Assembly (NCBI RefSeq): GCF_947503125.1 | Contig: NZ_CANNCR010000004.1 | Span: forward strand, 1-64,000 | Direction of reading: 5' to 3' | From: an uncultured Metabacillus sp. | Lineage (GTDB): Bacteria; Bacillota; Bacilli; Bacillales; Bacillaceae | DNA length: 64,000 nucleotides | Shown: piece by piece, positions 1 to 8,118 of the stretch | Layout of the letters: every line of letters begins with the position of its first letter | Position numbering within the stretch: the stretch's first letter is position 1 | Notes under the pieces: model-generated | What the model was told of the DNA's origin: nothing | The model's database searches: none | The model's input: only the letters and a program-made list of their open reading frames with translations | Translations under genes and position numbers: made by a program

Positions 1-49
1 CATTCTTTTAAAAACTTAGAAATGTAATTAATTTTTGATTAAATGCATG

Positions 50-78
50 ACCTGAGAGAAGGTATGAATAATTCAGGT
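50..78 (+). terminator. hairpin with T-run, reads on plus strand
   Basis: ACCTGA at 50-55 pairs with TCAGGT at 73-78, and TTTTAT follows on the plus strand. It would end a plus-strand gene lying left of the window. On the minus strand it also lies just beyond the YesL-type gene but lacks a good T-run there. Confidence 0.4.
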
Positions 79-90
79 TTTATAATAGGA

Positions 91-702
91 TCATTGATAA
101 ACAGTACGCTTTTGTTGAATTTTATGAAAGGCAACCTTGGTGTTCCATGTTAACCAAAAAGCCATAGCGCTTCCAAAGAAAAAAATAAACAAACCGGCAA
201 ACTTGGTAAAGACAACAAAGATCGTTAAGCATCCTCCAACCATCATAACGCTATGAAATATTCTTGTAATACTTACAAATAAGACATTTTTTAAAAATTC
301 TCTAAGCGAAAGTCTTTTTTGGACAAAAAGCGGGAACATAAACGGGAGCATGATGATAAATAAAAAGCCTACAGTTATCATAAGATAACGAAGCATAAAA
401 AAGAATGTTCCTTCTTTTTGAAAAAAGAATTGAAGATTAAAATAAAGGAGTCCAGCAGCCGCTGTTAAAAGTATTCCAAGCAGCTGTGAACGAAGAAATT
501 CTTCTTTGAATTTAGTGAAAAATGTTTTAAAAACTGGTATATCTTTATTTCCGCTCATCCATTCATTTGCAATATAGAACATTGATACTGTGGAAGGGAA
601 AAGTCCAAAGACACCCAAACCTGCAAGTGTAAATAATACCCACAATGCATTCAGGTAGAGTAAGCGATAGATCCAATCAAATATGTTCATTAATTTATTC
701 AT
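91..702 (-). CDS. YesL-type DUF624 membrane protein
   Basis: A hydrophobic protein of about 203 residues with several membrane segments, starting NKLMNIFDWIYRL. This opening and the overall length match the YesL/DUF624 family, which is commonly found beside carbohydrate ABC transporters; its molecular role is not established. I place the start at the ATG at 702, because GGGGTGG lies five bases upstream of it, rather than at an ATG seven codons earlier that has no ribosome binding site. It is the last gene of the sugar ABC operon, 30 bases after the permease stop. Confidence 0.8.
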   Translation of the reverse strand: MNKLMNIFDWIYRLLYLNALWVLFTLAGLGVFGLFPSTVSMFYIANEWMSGNKDIPVFKTFFTKFKEEFLRSQLLGILLTAAAGLLYFNLQFFFQKEGTFFFMLRYLMITVGFLFIIMLPFMFPLFVQKRLSLREFLKNVLFVSITRIFHSVMMVGGCLTIFVVFTKFAGLFIFFFGSAMAFWLTWNTKVAFHKIQQKRTVYQ

Positions 703-732
703 ATGAACCACCCCGTTCCACATTTTTACTTA

Positions 733-1620
733 TTAACTCTTTGAACCAGTCAAAGCAATACCTTCGATAATTTGTTTTTGCGCAATGACATATACGACAA
801 GGACCGGAATAATAGAAATCGTTGTTCCTGCCATCATTAATGACCAGTCTGTAAAGTATAGACCTTTAAATGTATTTAACAGTAAAGGCACGGTAAACTT
901 TTCAGGTGTTGACAAATAAATTAATGGCTCAAGGAAACCGTTCCAAATGCCCATGAAAGAGAAGATACCGAACGCAGCCAAAGCTGGGCGTATTAAAGGT
1001 AAAATAACACTCCAATAAATACGTAAAGGATTTGCACCATCTATGACAGCAGCTTCCTCCAACTCATTTGGAATCCCTTTGATAAATTGGCGTAATAAAA
1101 ACACACCAAAAGCATTAAATAAACCAGCGGGCACAATTAAAGCCAAATGGGTATCAATCCAGCCAAGTTTATCCATAATTATATAAAGCGGAACCATTGT
1201 GACTTGCTTTGGAATCATCATCGTTGCTAAAAATAATATGAATAAAACATTTGAACCTCGAAAGCGAATTTTTGCAAAGGCATATGCAGCCATAGAGCAA
1301 GTTAATATATTTAAAAACACAACCAGGGCAGTAATATAAAAACTATTAAAATACGCTTTTCCAAATGGCATGGCTGTTAATGAGTTCGGATAATTCTGGA
1401 AGGTTACTGGGTCTGGCAGCCATTTCGGCGGAACAAGGAAAATTTGTGACATATCCTTAAGCGAACTGCTAATGGTCCACAAAAATGGCGCGACCATTAA
1501 AAAAGCACCGATGATTAACACAATGTGAAGCAATATTCTTGTTGGTCTAATTTTCTTACCAAGGCTCACTGAAATATTTCGATCAACAACCGTTTTCGTT
1601 TGAACATCACTAGTCTTCAT
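733..1620 (-). CDS. carbohydrate ABC transporter permease, MalG type
   Basis: An inner-membrane permease subunit of a CUT1-family sugar importer, 295 residues with six predicted membrane segments. The EAA loop that docks the ATPase is visible near residue 185-205 as ELEEAAVIDGANPLRIYW. The start overlaps the preceding permease gene by 11 bases, a typical coupled pair. No ATPase gene is in the operon, so it probably shares a general MsmX-type ATPase encoded elsewhere, as is usual for Bacillus CUT1 systems (inference). The sugar transported cannot be told from the sequence. Confidence 0.93.
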   Translation of the reverse strand: MKTSDVQTKTVVDRNISVSLGKKIRPTRILLHIVLIIGAFLMVAPFLWTISSSLKDMSQIFLVPPKWLPDPVTFQNYPNSLTAMPFGKAYFNSFYITALVVFLNILTCSMAAYAFAKIRFRGSNVLFILFLATMMIPKQVTMVPLYIIMDKLGWIDTHLALIVPAGLFNAFGVFLLRQFIKGIPNELEEAAVIDGANPLRIYWSVILPLIRPALAAFGIFSFMGIWNGFLEPLIYLSTPEKFTVPLLLNTFKGLYFTDWSLMMAGTTISIIPVLVVYVIAQKQIIEGIALTGSKS

Positions 1621-2488
1621 AATGAACCCACCTTTGTGACATCTTAAACTGGAGTAAAGTAAACAATAGAATAATAACGAATAGGATCATCGCAGCAGCC
1701 GAGCTCACGCCCATTTCAAAGTCAACAAATGCTGCTTCATAAATATGATAGACGAATGTATAGCTTGATTTTGCTGGTCCTCCACTTGTCATAACAAACG
1801 CTTGGTCAAAGACTTGGAAGGATGAAATAATCGCCATAATCGTGATAAAGAATGTTGTTGGTGACAATAACGGCAATGTAATATGACGGAATTGCTGCCA
1901 TTTATTTGCACCATCAATTTCAGCTGCTTCATAATAGGATCTTGAAATCCCTTGGAGCCCTGCTAAGAAAATAACCATGTTATGACCTAATCCCCACCAG
2001 ATACTTAACAAAGCGATTGAAGGCATAACCCATTTTGTATCTGTCAGCCATTTCGGCCCTTCAATTCCAATATTCGCCAAAAGTTGGTTGAGGATTCCGA
2101 AATCACCGTTTAAAATCCACATCCAAATGACCCCGATTGATACAGAGCTTGTTACTACTGGCATGAAATAAAACAAACGATAAAAGTCTTTTCCCTTAAT
2201 TTTATTTAAAGCAATAGCAACAGCTAATGAGATTCCGATACTAAAAGGAATAACAAGAATGGTGTAGTATACAGTATTTATTAATGCTTTCCAAAAATCA
2301 GGTTCTGTGAATTGATCTTTATAATTTGCTAGACCGATGAACTCTTTTGCTCCAAATCCGTCCCATTTCATAAAGCTCAACGCTAATGTGAAAAGCACTG
2401 GAATTAATGAGAATGCTAATAAACCGATTAACTGAGGTGCAAGAAACGTATAACCCCAGAGATTTTGACGACTTCTCAATGGTATCAC
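1610..2488 (-). CDS. carbohydrate ABC transporter permease, MalF type
   Basis: The partner permease, 292 residues with six membrane segments and an EAA loop (YYEAAEIDGANKWQQF) near residue 185. It forms the heterodimeric channel with the MalG-type protein encoded next. It is preceded by a 130-base gap holding a large hairpin after the binding-protein gene, which may lower permease expression relative to the binding protein. The start has AAGAAGGTGAT just upstream. Family membership is clear; substrate is unknown. Confidence 0.93.
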   Translation of the reverse strand: MIPLRSRQNLWGYTFLAPQLIGLLAFSLIPVLFTLALSFMKWDGFGAKEFIGLANYKDQFTEPDFWKALINTVYYTILVIPFSIGISLAVAIALNKIKGKDFYRLFYFMPVVTSSVSIGVIWMWILNGDFGILNQLLANIGIEGPKWLTDTKWVMPSIALLSIWWGLGHNMVIFLAGLQGISRSYYEAAEIDGANKWQQFRHITLPLLSPTTFFITIMAIISSFQVFDQAFVMTSGGPAKSSYTFVYHIYEAAFVDFEMGVSSAAAMILFVIILLFTLLQFKMSQRWVHYED

Positions 2489-2508
2489 CTTCTTTTGTAT
2501 TGATAAGG

Positions 2509-2609
2509 AGAGGACTGTCTCTAAATCAAAGGGTCAAAACTCACCGAATACAATATAGCAGAACTATTTGTAAATTGGAGGAGTCAGACCCTTTTTAAGA
2601 CAGGCCCCT
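2509..2609. repeat. large two-tier inverted repeat between binding-protein and permease genes
   Basis: An outer arm AGAGGACTGTCT (2509-2520) pairs, with one wobble and one mismatch, with AGACAGGCCCCT (2598-2609). An inner arm AAAGGGTC (2528-2535) pairs exactly with GACCCTTT (2587-2594). It has no long T-run. In sugar ABC operons hairpins at this place commonly stabilise the binding-protein message or partly stop transcription. The GACTGTC core recurs in other hairpins of this window. Confidence 0.6.
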
Positions 2610-2619
2610 AATTGACTAA

Positions 2620-3945
2620 TTACTCAGCTCTGTGTTCCTCAATCATTGCTTTTGCTTTTTTAGCAAGTTTGTCTACTGTTGTTTTAGCATCGTCTTTACC
2701 GAGATACATTAAGTCCATAATGTCATTAACCTCTTTGTCCAATCCTGGAATGGTTGATTGGATAGCATTAGCAAATCCTTGCTCACGAGCATTAATGATG
2801 ACGTCTACGTGCTCAGGAACTTTTGATTCTGTTACAACTTCATCAATACCGTTGACAGATGGAATTGCGTTACCAATACCAGTTAAACGGTCTTTTTGTC
2901 CAAGAGTAGAAGTATAGTAAGATGCGAATTTCATCGCTGCTTCTTTGTTTTTAGAATCATTATTTACAGCCATATATGCTGTTGGGATTGCAACTGGCTC
3001 GGTTTTGTTTTCAGTGTTTGATGGCCAAGAAATATAATCCCACTCTAAAGATTTGTTTTCGTGGAATAATGGTGTAAACCATCTGCCTGCAGCAACCATT
3101 CCAACTTGTCCAGACATAAACATTGCTTCTGCTCCTTGACCTTTTGGAAGAGATCCAGTATACGTGAAGTTTTTGTCTTTTACCATTTTTGCAAGGAATT
3201 CCATTGCTTCGGTTCCCTTAGGATTTTGGTCTAATACAAAGTCACCAGTTTCTTTGTCATAAATTTCTCCCCCATTCGCCCAAATCCAGCTAAATAAAGA
3301 AGCCCAGCCGTTATCTGCGATAAATCCATATTTTCCGCCATCACGTAATTGGTCTGTCACTTCTTCCATTGCGGCGAAATTCCATTCACCAGCATCGAAA
3401 TATTCTTGAGGAGATTTAATACCTAATTCTGAGAATAATTTTTTGTTGTAGTAGAGTAACATTGGGTTACAGTCAACAGTAATACCGTAAATTTCATCAT
3501 CTTTTTTCGCAGCACCCCATAAACCTTCAGCAAATTCCTCAGGTTTTGCATAGCTTTCTGAACTATTCATAAATTCGCTAAGCGGAGCTAATTTTCCAGT
3601 TTCGATAATTTTTGAAATATCACCGTCACCCACGTAGAATACATCTGGAGCTTGACTTCCTTGAAGTTGTGTCTGCAATTTTTGAATATACCCATCACTT
3701 GGGATTGGCACAAGTTTCACTTTGATGTTTGGGTTTTCCTTCATGAATCCATCAACAGCTTTTTGGTAAACTTTAATCTCTGCTGGATTTCCCCATGCTG
3801 AAAATGTCAAATTAATCGTTTCACCAGAACCATTTGAACCTGAATAAGATGAACTAGAACTACTAGAATCGCTGCAGCCTTGTAGAACCGGTACCATTAC
3901 AAGCAATAATACAAGAAATAAAAATGCAAGTTTTGTTTTCTTCAT
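2620..3945 (-). CDS. sugar ABC transporter substrate-binding lipoprotein (SBP family 1)
   Basis: The extracellular sugar receptor of the ABC importer, about 441 residues. It starts KKTKLAFLFLVLLLV and has a lipobox LQGC with the lipidated cysteine at residue 24, followed by a Ser-rich linker. The body shows family-1 features such as INLTFSAWG and NPNIKVKLVPIPSDGY. I chose the ATG at 3945 because AGGGGGT lies eight bases upstream and the signal peptide begins there; an upstream ATG at 3990 would spoil the signal peptide. First gene of the operon, with a LacI operator at 4074-4088. Confidence 0.93.
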   Translation of the reverse strand: MKKTKLAFLFLVLLLVMVPVLQGCSDSSSSSSSYSGSNGSGETINLTFSAWGNPAEIKVYQKAVDGFMKENPNIKVKLVPIPSDGYIQKLQTQLQGSQAPDVFYVGDGDISKIIETGKLAPLSEFMNSSESYAKPEEFAEGLWGAAKKDDEIYGITVDCNPMLLYYNKKLFSELGIKSPQEYFDAGEWNFAAMEEVTDQLRDGGKYGFIADNGWASLFSWIWANGGEIYDKETGDFVLDQNPKGTEAMEFLAKMVKDKNFTYTGSLPKGQGAEAMFMSGQVGMVAAGRWFTPLFHENKSLEWDYISWPSNTENKTEPVAIPTAYMAVNNDSKNKEAAMKFASYYTSTLGQKDRLTGIGNAIPSVNGIDEVVTESKVPEHVDVIINAREQGFANAIQSTIPGLDKEVNDIMDLMYLGKDDAKTTVDKLAKKAKAMIEEHRAE

Positions 3946-4072
3946 ACATTTACCCCCTATTTTATAATTCGGTAACTTTTGATTAGACACTTTCTAGTAA
4001 CGAAACCTAAAAAAGCTTGATAAAATCTACATGTATAAGTATGCCTCACCTCCTTAAGTTCTTAGAAATAAT

Positions 4073-4089
4073 AGAAAGCGTTTTCATTT
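4073..4089 (-). promoter_or_regulatory. LacI/cre-type operator before the sugar ABC operon
   Basis: The minus strand reads ATGAAAACGCTTTCTA, which fits the cre consensus WTGNAANCGNWNNCW fully. It also shares GAAAACGyTTTC with the palindrome in front of the neighbouring LacI gene. It could be bound by CcpA, by the local regulator, or by both. Confidence 0.65.
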
Positions 4090-4148
4090 CTGTTAGTTGT
4101 GGTAAAGAGACTGAACTTATCGTTCCATAAACCTGTCTAATAAGTCGA

Positions 4149-5156
4149 CTACAATAATGATTTTACAGTCTCTCTTTCAATTATCGAGTGCGGGAGAATA
4201 CAGGTTTGATTAAATGGTTCATCCTTCATTATGGCGATAAGATGATCTACAGCTAACTCCCCCATCTTTTCTAATGATTGCGATAACGTTGTCAGACGTG
4301 GAAACGACATTTCAGCAAGTTGTGTATTATCATAGCCGATGATTGAAAGCTGTTCTGGAACGTTTATTCCAAATTGGTGTGCCTTATTAAGAGCACCGAC
4401 AGCCATTTCATCACTGGCCGCAAAAACTGCTGTAAATTTACTGTTTTTATTTAATAATGCTTCCATACAAGCACTGCCGCTTTGATATGAAAAATTACCA
4501 AATTCAATTAATTCATCATTCAGCTCTATTTCGTGATCAGCCAAAGCCTGTTGATAACCCTTTAACCTTGGCTTGCCAGCTATTGCATCTTTAAACGTAC
4601 CGCTTATCATGGCAATTGATGTGTGACCTTTGTCGATTAAGAAGCTTGTTGCATCATAAGCAGCCTGATAGTCATCAACTTTTACAAAAGGATAAGGAAA
4701 TTCTTCACTTATTGATGATACAAGAATGACTGGTATGTCGGTTTTTTCAAGTGCTTGATGTACTTGCTCTGTTAAATTCTGACTCAAAAAAATGATGCCA
4801 TCTACTTGTTTTTCTTTTAAAAATTCAACATATCTTAGGGTTCTTTCACCGTTAAGGGATGCATTGCAAATAAAGACACTGTAATGATGATCATTTGCTG
4901 TTTCCTCGATCCCATGCAGGACCTTTGTGGAAAATAAAGAAGAGAGCTCTGGCATAATAACAGCTATTGTTTGCGTCTTTTTCCTAACAAGTCCCCTGGC
5001 AATTGCATTTGGTGAAAATTGCAATTCAGCTATTGCTTTTAAGACTTTTTCTTTTGTTTCCCTTGAATATCCCTTTTGATTGTTATTCAAGACTCGAGAA
5101 ACGGTTGAAATCGAAACACCAGCCTTTTTAGCCACTTCTTTTATCGTTGATTTCAT
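4149..5156 (-). CDS. LacI-family transcriptional regulator of the sugar ABC operon
   Basis: A DNA-binding repressor of 335 residues. The N-terminal helix-turn-helix with hinge (TIKEVAKKAGVSISTVSRVL, residues 4-23) is classical LacI, followed by a periplasmic-binding-protein-like sugar sensor domain from about residue 60. AAAAGGTGAAGAA precedes the ATG. It lies directly upstream of the ABC operon on the same strand. Two palindromes sharing GAAAACGyTTTC, one before this gene and one before the binding-protein gene, suggest it controls itself and the transporter. The inducer is unknown. Confidence 0.92.
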   Translation of the reverse strand: MKSTIKEVAKKAGVSISTVSRVLNNNQKGYSRETKEKVLKAIAELQFSPNAIARGLVRKKTQTIAVIMPELSSLFSTKVLHGIEETANDHHYSVFICNASLNGERTLRYVEFLKEKQVDGIIFLSQNLTEQVHQALEKTDIPVILVSSISEEFPYPFVKVDDYQAAYDATSFLIDKGHTSIAMISGTFKDAIAGKPRLKGYQQALADHEIELNDELIEFGNFSYQSGSACMEALLNKNSKFTAVFAASDEMAVGALNKAHQFGINVPEQLSIIGYDNTQLAEMSFPRLTTLSQSLEKMGELAVDHLIAIMKDEPFNQTCILPHSIIERETVKSLL

Positions 5157-5169
5157 TTCTTCACCTTTT

Positions 5170-5185
5170 AAGAAAACGTTTTCTT
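5170..5185. promoter_or_regulatory. 16-bp perfect palindrome, likely LacI autoregulatory operator
   Basis: AAGAAAACGTTTTCTT is a perfect palindrome with a central CG, ending 14 bases before the LacI start codon. This is the symmetry and position expected of a LacI-family operator. Confidence 0.7.
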
Positions 5186-5655
5186 TTAATCTATTTAACT
5201 AAGAATATAATCGAAGGTGGGAAACAAGTCAATACTATTTTTTCCTTTTTTCTAAAAATTGCTGCTTAAAGGATAGTTATGAAATCAGGTTAACAAGTTA
5301 ACTTAAATACTAATGTTTTTTACTATTTATTAACTAATTTTTACTTCATACTTAGAGATTAACAGAAAATTCAAACGCTTACAACTACTTTTTCTAAATT
5401 TTTTCTCCTATCTTTTCGTATAACTGACAAGTGAAACTTAACTTTATAATAGTAAAATAATCCTATTATATTGCGTATTCATACTAAATAAACATAACCA
5501 TATTTACTAAATTTCTTTAAAATTTGACTTTAATGTTGTCCTTGCAAATTAGCTTTGGAATACGTTATTTTTGAGTCTTTTTATGGTGTAAATTATCGGA
5601 TCGATGTATGAACGCTTTATTTTTTACCTAAACTAATGAAAGGGAGGTAATGAAA
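5186..5655. other. AT-rich intergenic region between divergent genes
   Basis: This stretch separates the LacI gene from the DUF2512 gene. It must hold both promoters. I see no gene, repeat or structured RNA in it beyond the operator at its left edge; it is very AT-rich. Confidence 0.5.
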
Positions 5656-6108
5656 ATGAACCAACTAACGATTTTACTTATAAAGTTTGTTACATGTATG
5701 ATTGCTTTTGGCCTTGGTTTAGATTTATTTTTTGATGCAACGATAGTGGATATTGTTTCCTTTAGTTTATTTGTAACTATTGTTTCGTATGTTTTAGGAG
5801 ATCGTATTATTTTGCCGCAATTAGGGAGACGGGCAGCAACAGTTGCAGATTTCGTGTTAACCTACTTAAGCGTATGGATTTTCGGAAGCATCCTCTTAGA
5901 GAACTATATGCAAATTGCTTGGGGGAGCATTATATCTGCCGTGATTATAACAGCAGTTGAGGTTTTTGTTCATTTATTTTTACAGGAGCGTGTTACAGGA
6001 GCTCTTCCAGAAAGAAGAAATGCCGGGATAAATCCTTCATTAGCTTTTGGGACAGAATTTGGAGAAGAAGAGGATTTTACAGATCTAAAAAAATCAGACA
6101 AAAATTAA
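5656..6108 (+). CDS. YndM-like DUF2512 membrane protein
   Basis: A protein of 150 residues with four membrane segments and an acidic, charged tail (EFGEEEDFTDLKKSDKN). It resembles B. subtilis YndM (DUF2512), whose function is unknown. The ATG at 5656 is preferred over one at 5650 because GGGAGG ends eight bases before it. A single-gene unit with its own terminator, convergent with sdaAA. Confidence 0.8.
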   Translation: MNQLTILLIKFVTCMIAFGLGLDLFFDATIVDIVSFSLFVTIVSYVLGDRIILPQLGRRAATVADFVLTYLSVWIFGSILLENYMQIAWGSIISAVIITAVEVFVHLFLQERVTGALPERRNAGINPSLAFGTEFGEEEDFTDLKKSDKN

Positions 6109-6128
6109 AAAACTCGTTTGAATGCAAA

Positions 6129-6160
6129 AAACCAACTGCGTTTTAGATTTCAGTTGGTTT
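6129..6160. terminator. bidirectional terminator between DUF2512 gene and sdaAA
   Basis: AAACCAACTG (6129-6138) pairs exactly with CAGTTGGTTT (6151-6160). There is a T-run after it on the plus strand and an A-run before it that serves as a T-run on the minus strand. Confidence 0.85.
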
Positions 6161-6182
6161 TATTGTTGAACGATATCTCTAT

Positions 6183-7052
6183 TTAGCCAAAAATTTCTTT
6201 GGCGAGCCGCTTTCCTGTTGGAGTTGCTGCTAAACCTCCTTCTGCTGTCTCCTTAAGAGCATTTGGCATCCTTTGGCCGATTCTATACATGGCATCGATT
6301 ACTTCATCACAAGGTATTTTACTTTTAATGCCAGCTAATGCCATATCCGCAGCTGTGATTGCATTTGAAGCTCCCATTGCATTGCGCTTTACACATGGCA
6401 CTTCAACCAAGCCTGCAACAGGATCACAGACTAATCCAAGCATATTCTTTAATGTAATTGCCATAGCTTCTGCCGATTGTGCAGGTGTACCTCCAGCTAG
6501 CTCAACAATTGCCGCCGCTGCCATGCCGCTTGCAGAGCCCACTTCCGCCTGACAGCCGCCAGCTGCACCTGAAATGGATGCATTATTTGCTACGACAAAC
6601 CCGAACGCTGCTGCCGTAAATAAAAATTCAATCATTTCCATTCGTGTTGGATTTAACTTTTCTTTAACGGCAAACAAGGTACCTGGAACAACACCTGCTG
6701 AACCAGCTGTGGGTGTTGCACAAATGGTTCCCATTGCTGCATTTACCTCGTTTGTTGCGACTGCCTTGCTTACCGCGTCTAACAATACATTCCCCGCCAA
6801 GGCTTTTCCAGTTTTTAAATAATTCTGAAGTAAGACGGCATCCCCGCCTGTAAGTCCTGAAAAGGATTGAACACCTTTCAATCCGCGTTCAATTGCCTGC
6901 TCCATCACCGTTAAATTCCGGTCCATCTTTTCAATAATTTCTTCTCTTGAAAGACCTGTGACTTCGATCTCTTGTTGGATCATCACTTCTGCTATTTTCA
7001 CTTGTTTGCTTTCTGCAAGCGCAACAAGCTCTGTTACATTTCTAAACATCAT
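6183..7052 (-). CDS. sdaAA: L-serine dehydratase, iron-sulfur type, alpha subunit
   Basis: The catalytic subunit of the oxygen-sensitive [4Fe-4S] L-serine dehydratase, which converts L-serine to pyruvate and ammonia in the cytoplasm. 289 residues, the usual length for the two-subunit Bacillus form. Family motifs include ATPTAGSAGVVPG, QAEVGSASGM and CDPVAGLVEVPC, whose cysteines are cluster-ligand candidates. GGAGGG precedes a double ATG start. It follows the beta-subunit gene by 21 bases and forms an operon with it. Confidence 0.95.
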   Translation of the reverse strand: MMFRNVTELVALAESKQVKIAEVMIQQEIEVTGLSREEIIEKMDRNLTVMEQAIERGLKGVQSFSGLTGGDAVLLQNYLKTGKALAGNVLLDAVSKAVATNEVNAAMGTICATPTAGSAGVVPGTLFAVKEKLNPTRMEMIEFLFTAAAFGFVVANNASISGAAGGCQAEVGSASGMAAAAIVELAGGTPAQSAEAMAITLKNMLGLVCDPVAGLVEVPCVKRNAMGASNAITAADMALAGIKSKIPCDEVIDAMYRIGQRMPNALKETAEGGLAATPTGKRLAKEIFG

Positions 7053-7073
7053 TATCCCTCCAAAGAACTGTCA

Positions 7074-7736
7074 TTACTCGACCATTCGGATCGTTTGAGT
7101 AATATTCGGCAAGCTCTCAATCTCCTGTATGACGACGTCATCGATCTTTTGATCCACTTCAATGACCATCATTGCCATATTGCCTTTTTCCTTACGAGAT
7201 ACTTCCATCCGTCCAATATTTAATTGATATTTTGCTAAAATATTCGTTACACCTGAAATTGCTCCATAACGATCTTGGTGTACAACAAGAATCGCCGGAT
7301 ATTCGCCTGACAATTTAAGTTTAAAGGAATTTAATTCTGTAATTTCAATTGAACCGCCGCCAATTGAAATTCCTACAATATCGAGCTTATGTTCACCATT
7401 TGATAATTGAATTCTAACTGTATTTGGATGATCAGTCACAATATTTTCAGCGATAAATTCAATTTCAATCCCTGCTTGCTCAGCTAATTGCAAGGCTTTG
7501 GGAATTCGTTCATCAAAAGTATCAAAGTCGAGCAAACCGCCAACGATTGCTACATCTGTTCCATGTCCTTTGTATGTTTTAGCAAATGAGCCATATAAGG
7601 AAATAACAGCTCGTTTTGGTTCACGACCAAATAATGTTCTTGCAACACGACCGATACGTGCTGCCCCAGCAGTATGTGAGCTTGATGGTCCAATCATGAT
7701 CGGACCGATAATATCAAAAGCAGATTTATATTTCAT
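7074..7736 (-). CDS. sdaAB: L-serine dehydratase, iron-sulfur type, beta subunit
   Basis: The second subunit of the same dehydratase, 220 residues. The N-terminal serine dehydratase beta domain carries GPIMIGPSSSHTAGAARIG (residues 11-29). The C-terminal part from about residue 145 (AILVVHQDRYGAISGVTNIL) is an ACT domain. AGGGGTGAG lies ahead of the ATG. First gene of the operon; a perfect cre match lies about 90 bases upstream, so carbon catabolite control by CcpA is likely. Confidence 0.95.
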   Translation of the reverse strand: MKYKSAFDIIGPIMIGPSSSHTAGAARIGRVARTLFGREPKRAVISLYGSFAKTYKGHGTDVAIVGGLLDFDTFDERIPKALQLAEQAGIEIEFIAENIVTDHPNTVRIQLSNGEHKLDIVGISIGGGSIEITELNSFKLKLSGEYPAILVVHQDRYGAISGVTNILAKYQLNIGRMEVSRKEKGNMAMMVIEVDQKIDDVVIQEIESLPNITQTIRMVE

Positions 7737-7748
7737 TTGTTCTCACCC

Positions 7749-7868
7749 CTAATAGTTTATGCAGCATTTTTTACAAACTGTGAACCCCTTTTTATTTATT
7801 TCAAGTATATATTTTTTCGTTTTGTAATCGCTTTCAAGGTATATGTTACCGAATGGATAGAATTTCAC
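7749..7868 (-). CDS. possible 39-residue leader ORF upstream of sdaAB
   Basis: A GTG at 7868 follows AAAAGGAGTTAT and opens 39 codons ending in TAG at 7749, 12 bases before the sdaAB start. The peptide begins KFYPFGNIYLESDY and ends CKKCCINY. The cre site lies inside it. The spacing from GGAG to GTG is a tight four bases. I do not recognise the peptide, and it contains only one serine, so serine-codon attenuation is unlikely. Confidence 0.3.
   Translation of the reverse strand: MKFYPFGNIYLESDYKTKKYILEINKKGFTVCKKCCINY
7823..7837 (-). promoter_or_regulatory. cre site upstream of sdaAB-sdaAA
   Basis: The minus strand reads TTGAAAGCGATTACA, matching every fixed position of the cre consensus WTGNAANCGNWNNCW. 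It lies about 90 bases before sdaAB, downstream of AT-rich promoter-like DNA, where bound CcpA could block elongation. Confidence 0.7.
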
Positions 7869-8072
7869 ATAACTCCTTTTCACAAAAGTATCTTAACATA
7901 ATATATACATATTAAAAATGTTTTTTTATCCCCTATGAAAATTTTGTAAAATTCAATTTAAACTTAATATTAATTGAACGTAACATTCTACCATTTCTTT
8001 TTGAAAGGCAATTAGAGCAGAAATTAATATTATTTCTGTAGAATTATTTTATCATTCGGAATAGAGAAAAAA

Positions 8073-8097
8073 CCGCTAAAGTATAATTCCTTAGCGG
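8073..8097 (-). terminator. terminator of the nucleotidyltransferase gene
   Basis: CCGCTAA (8073-8079) pairs with TTAGCGG (8091-8097). On the minus strand TTTTTTC follows the stem. Confidence 0.85.
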
Positions 8098-8118
8098 CCT
8101 TTTCATATTTTCCTAATT

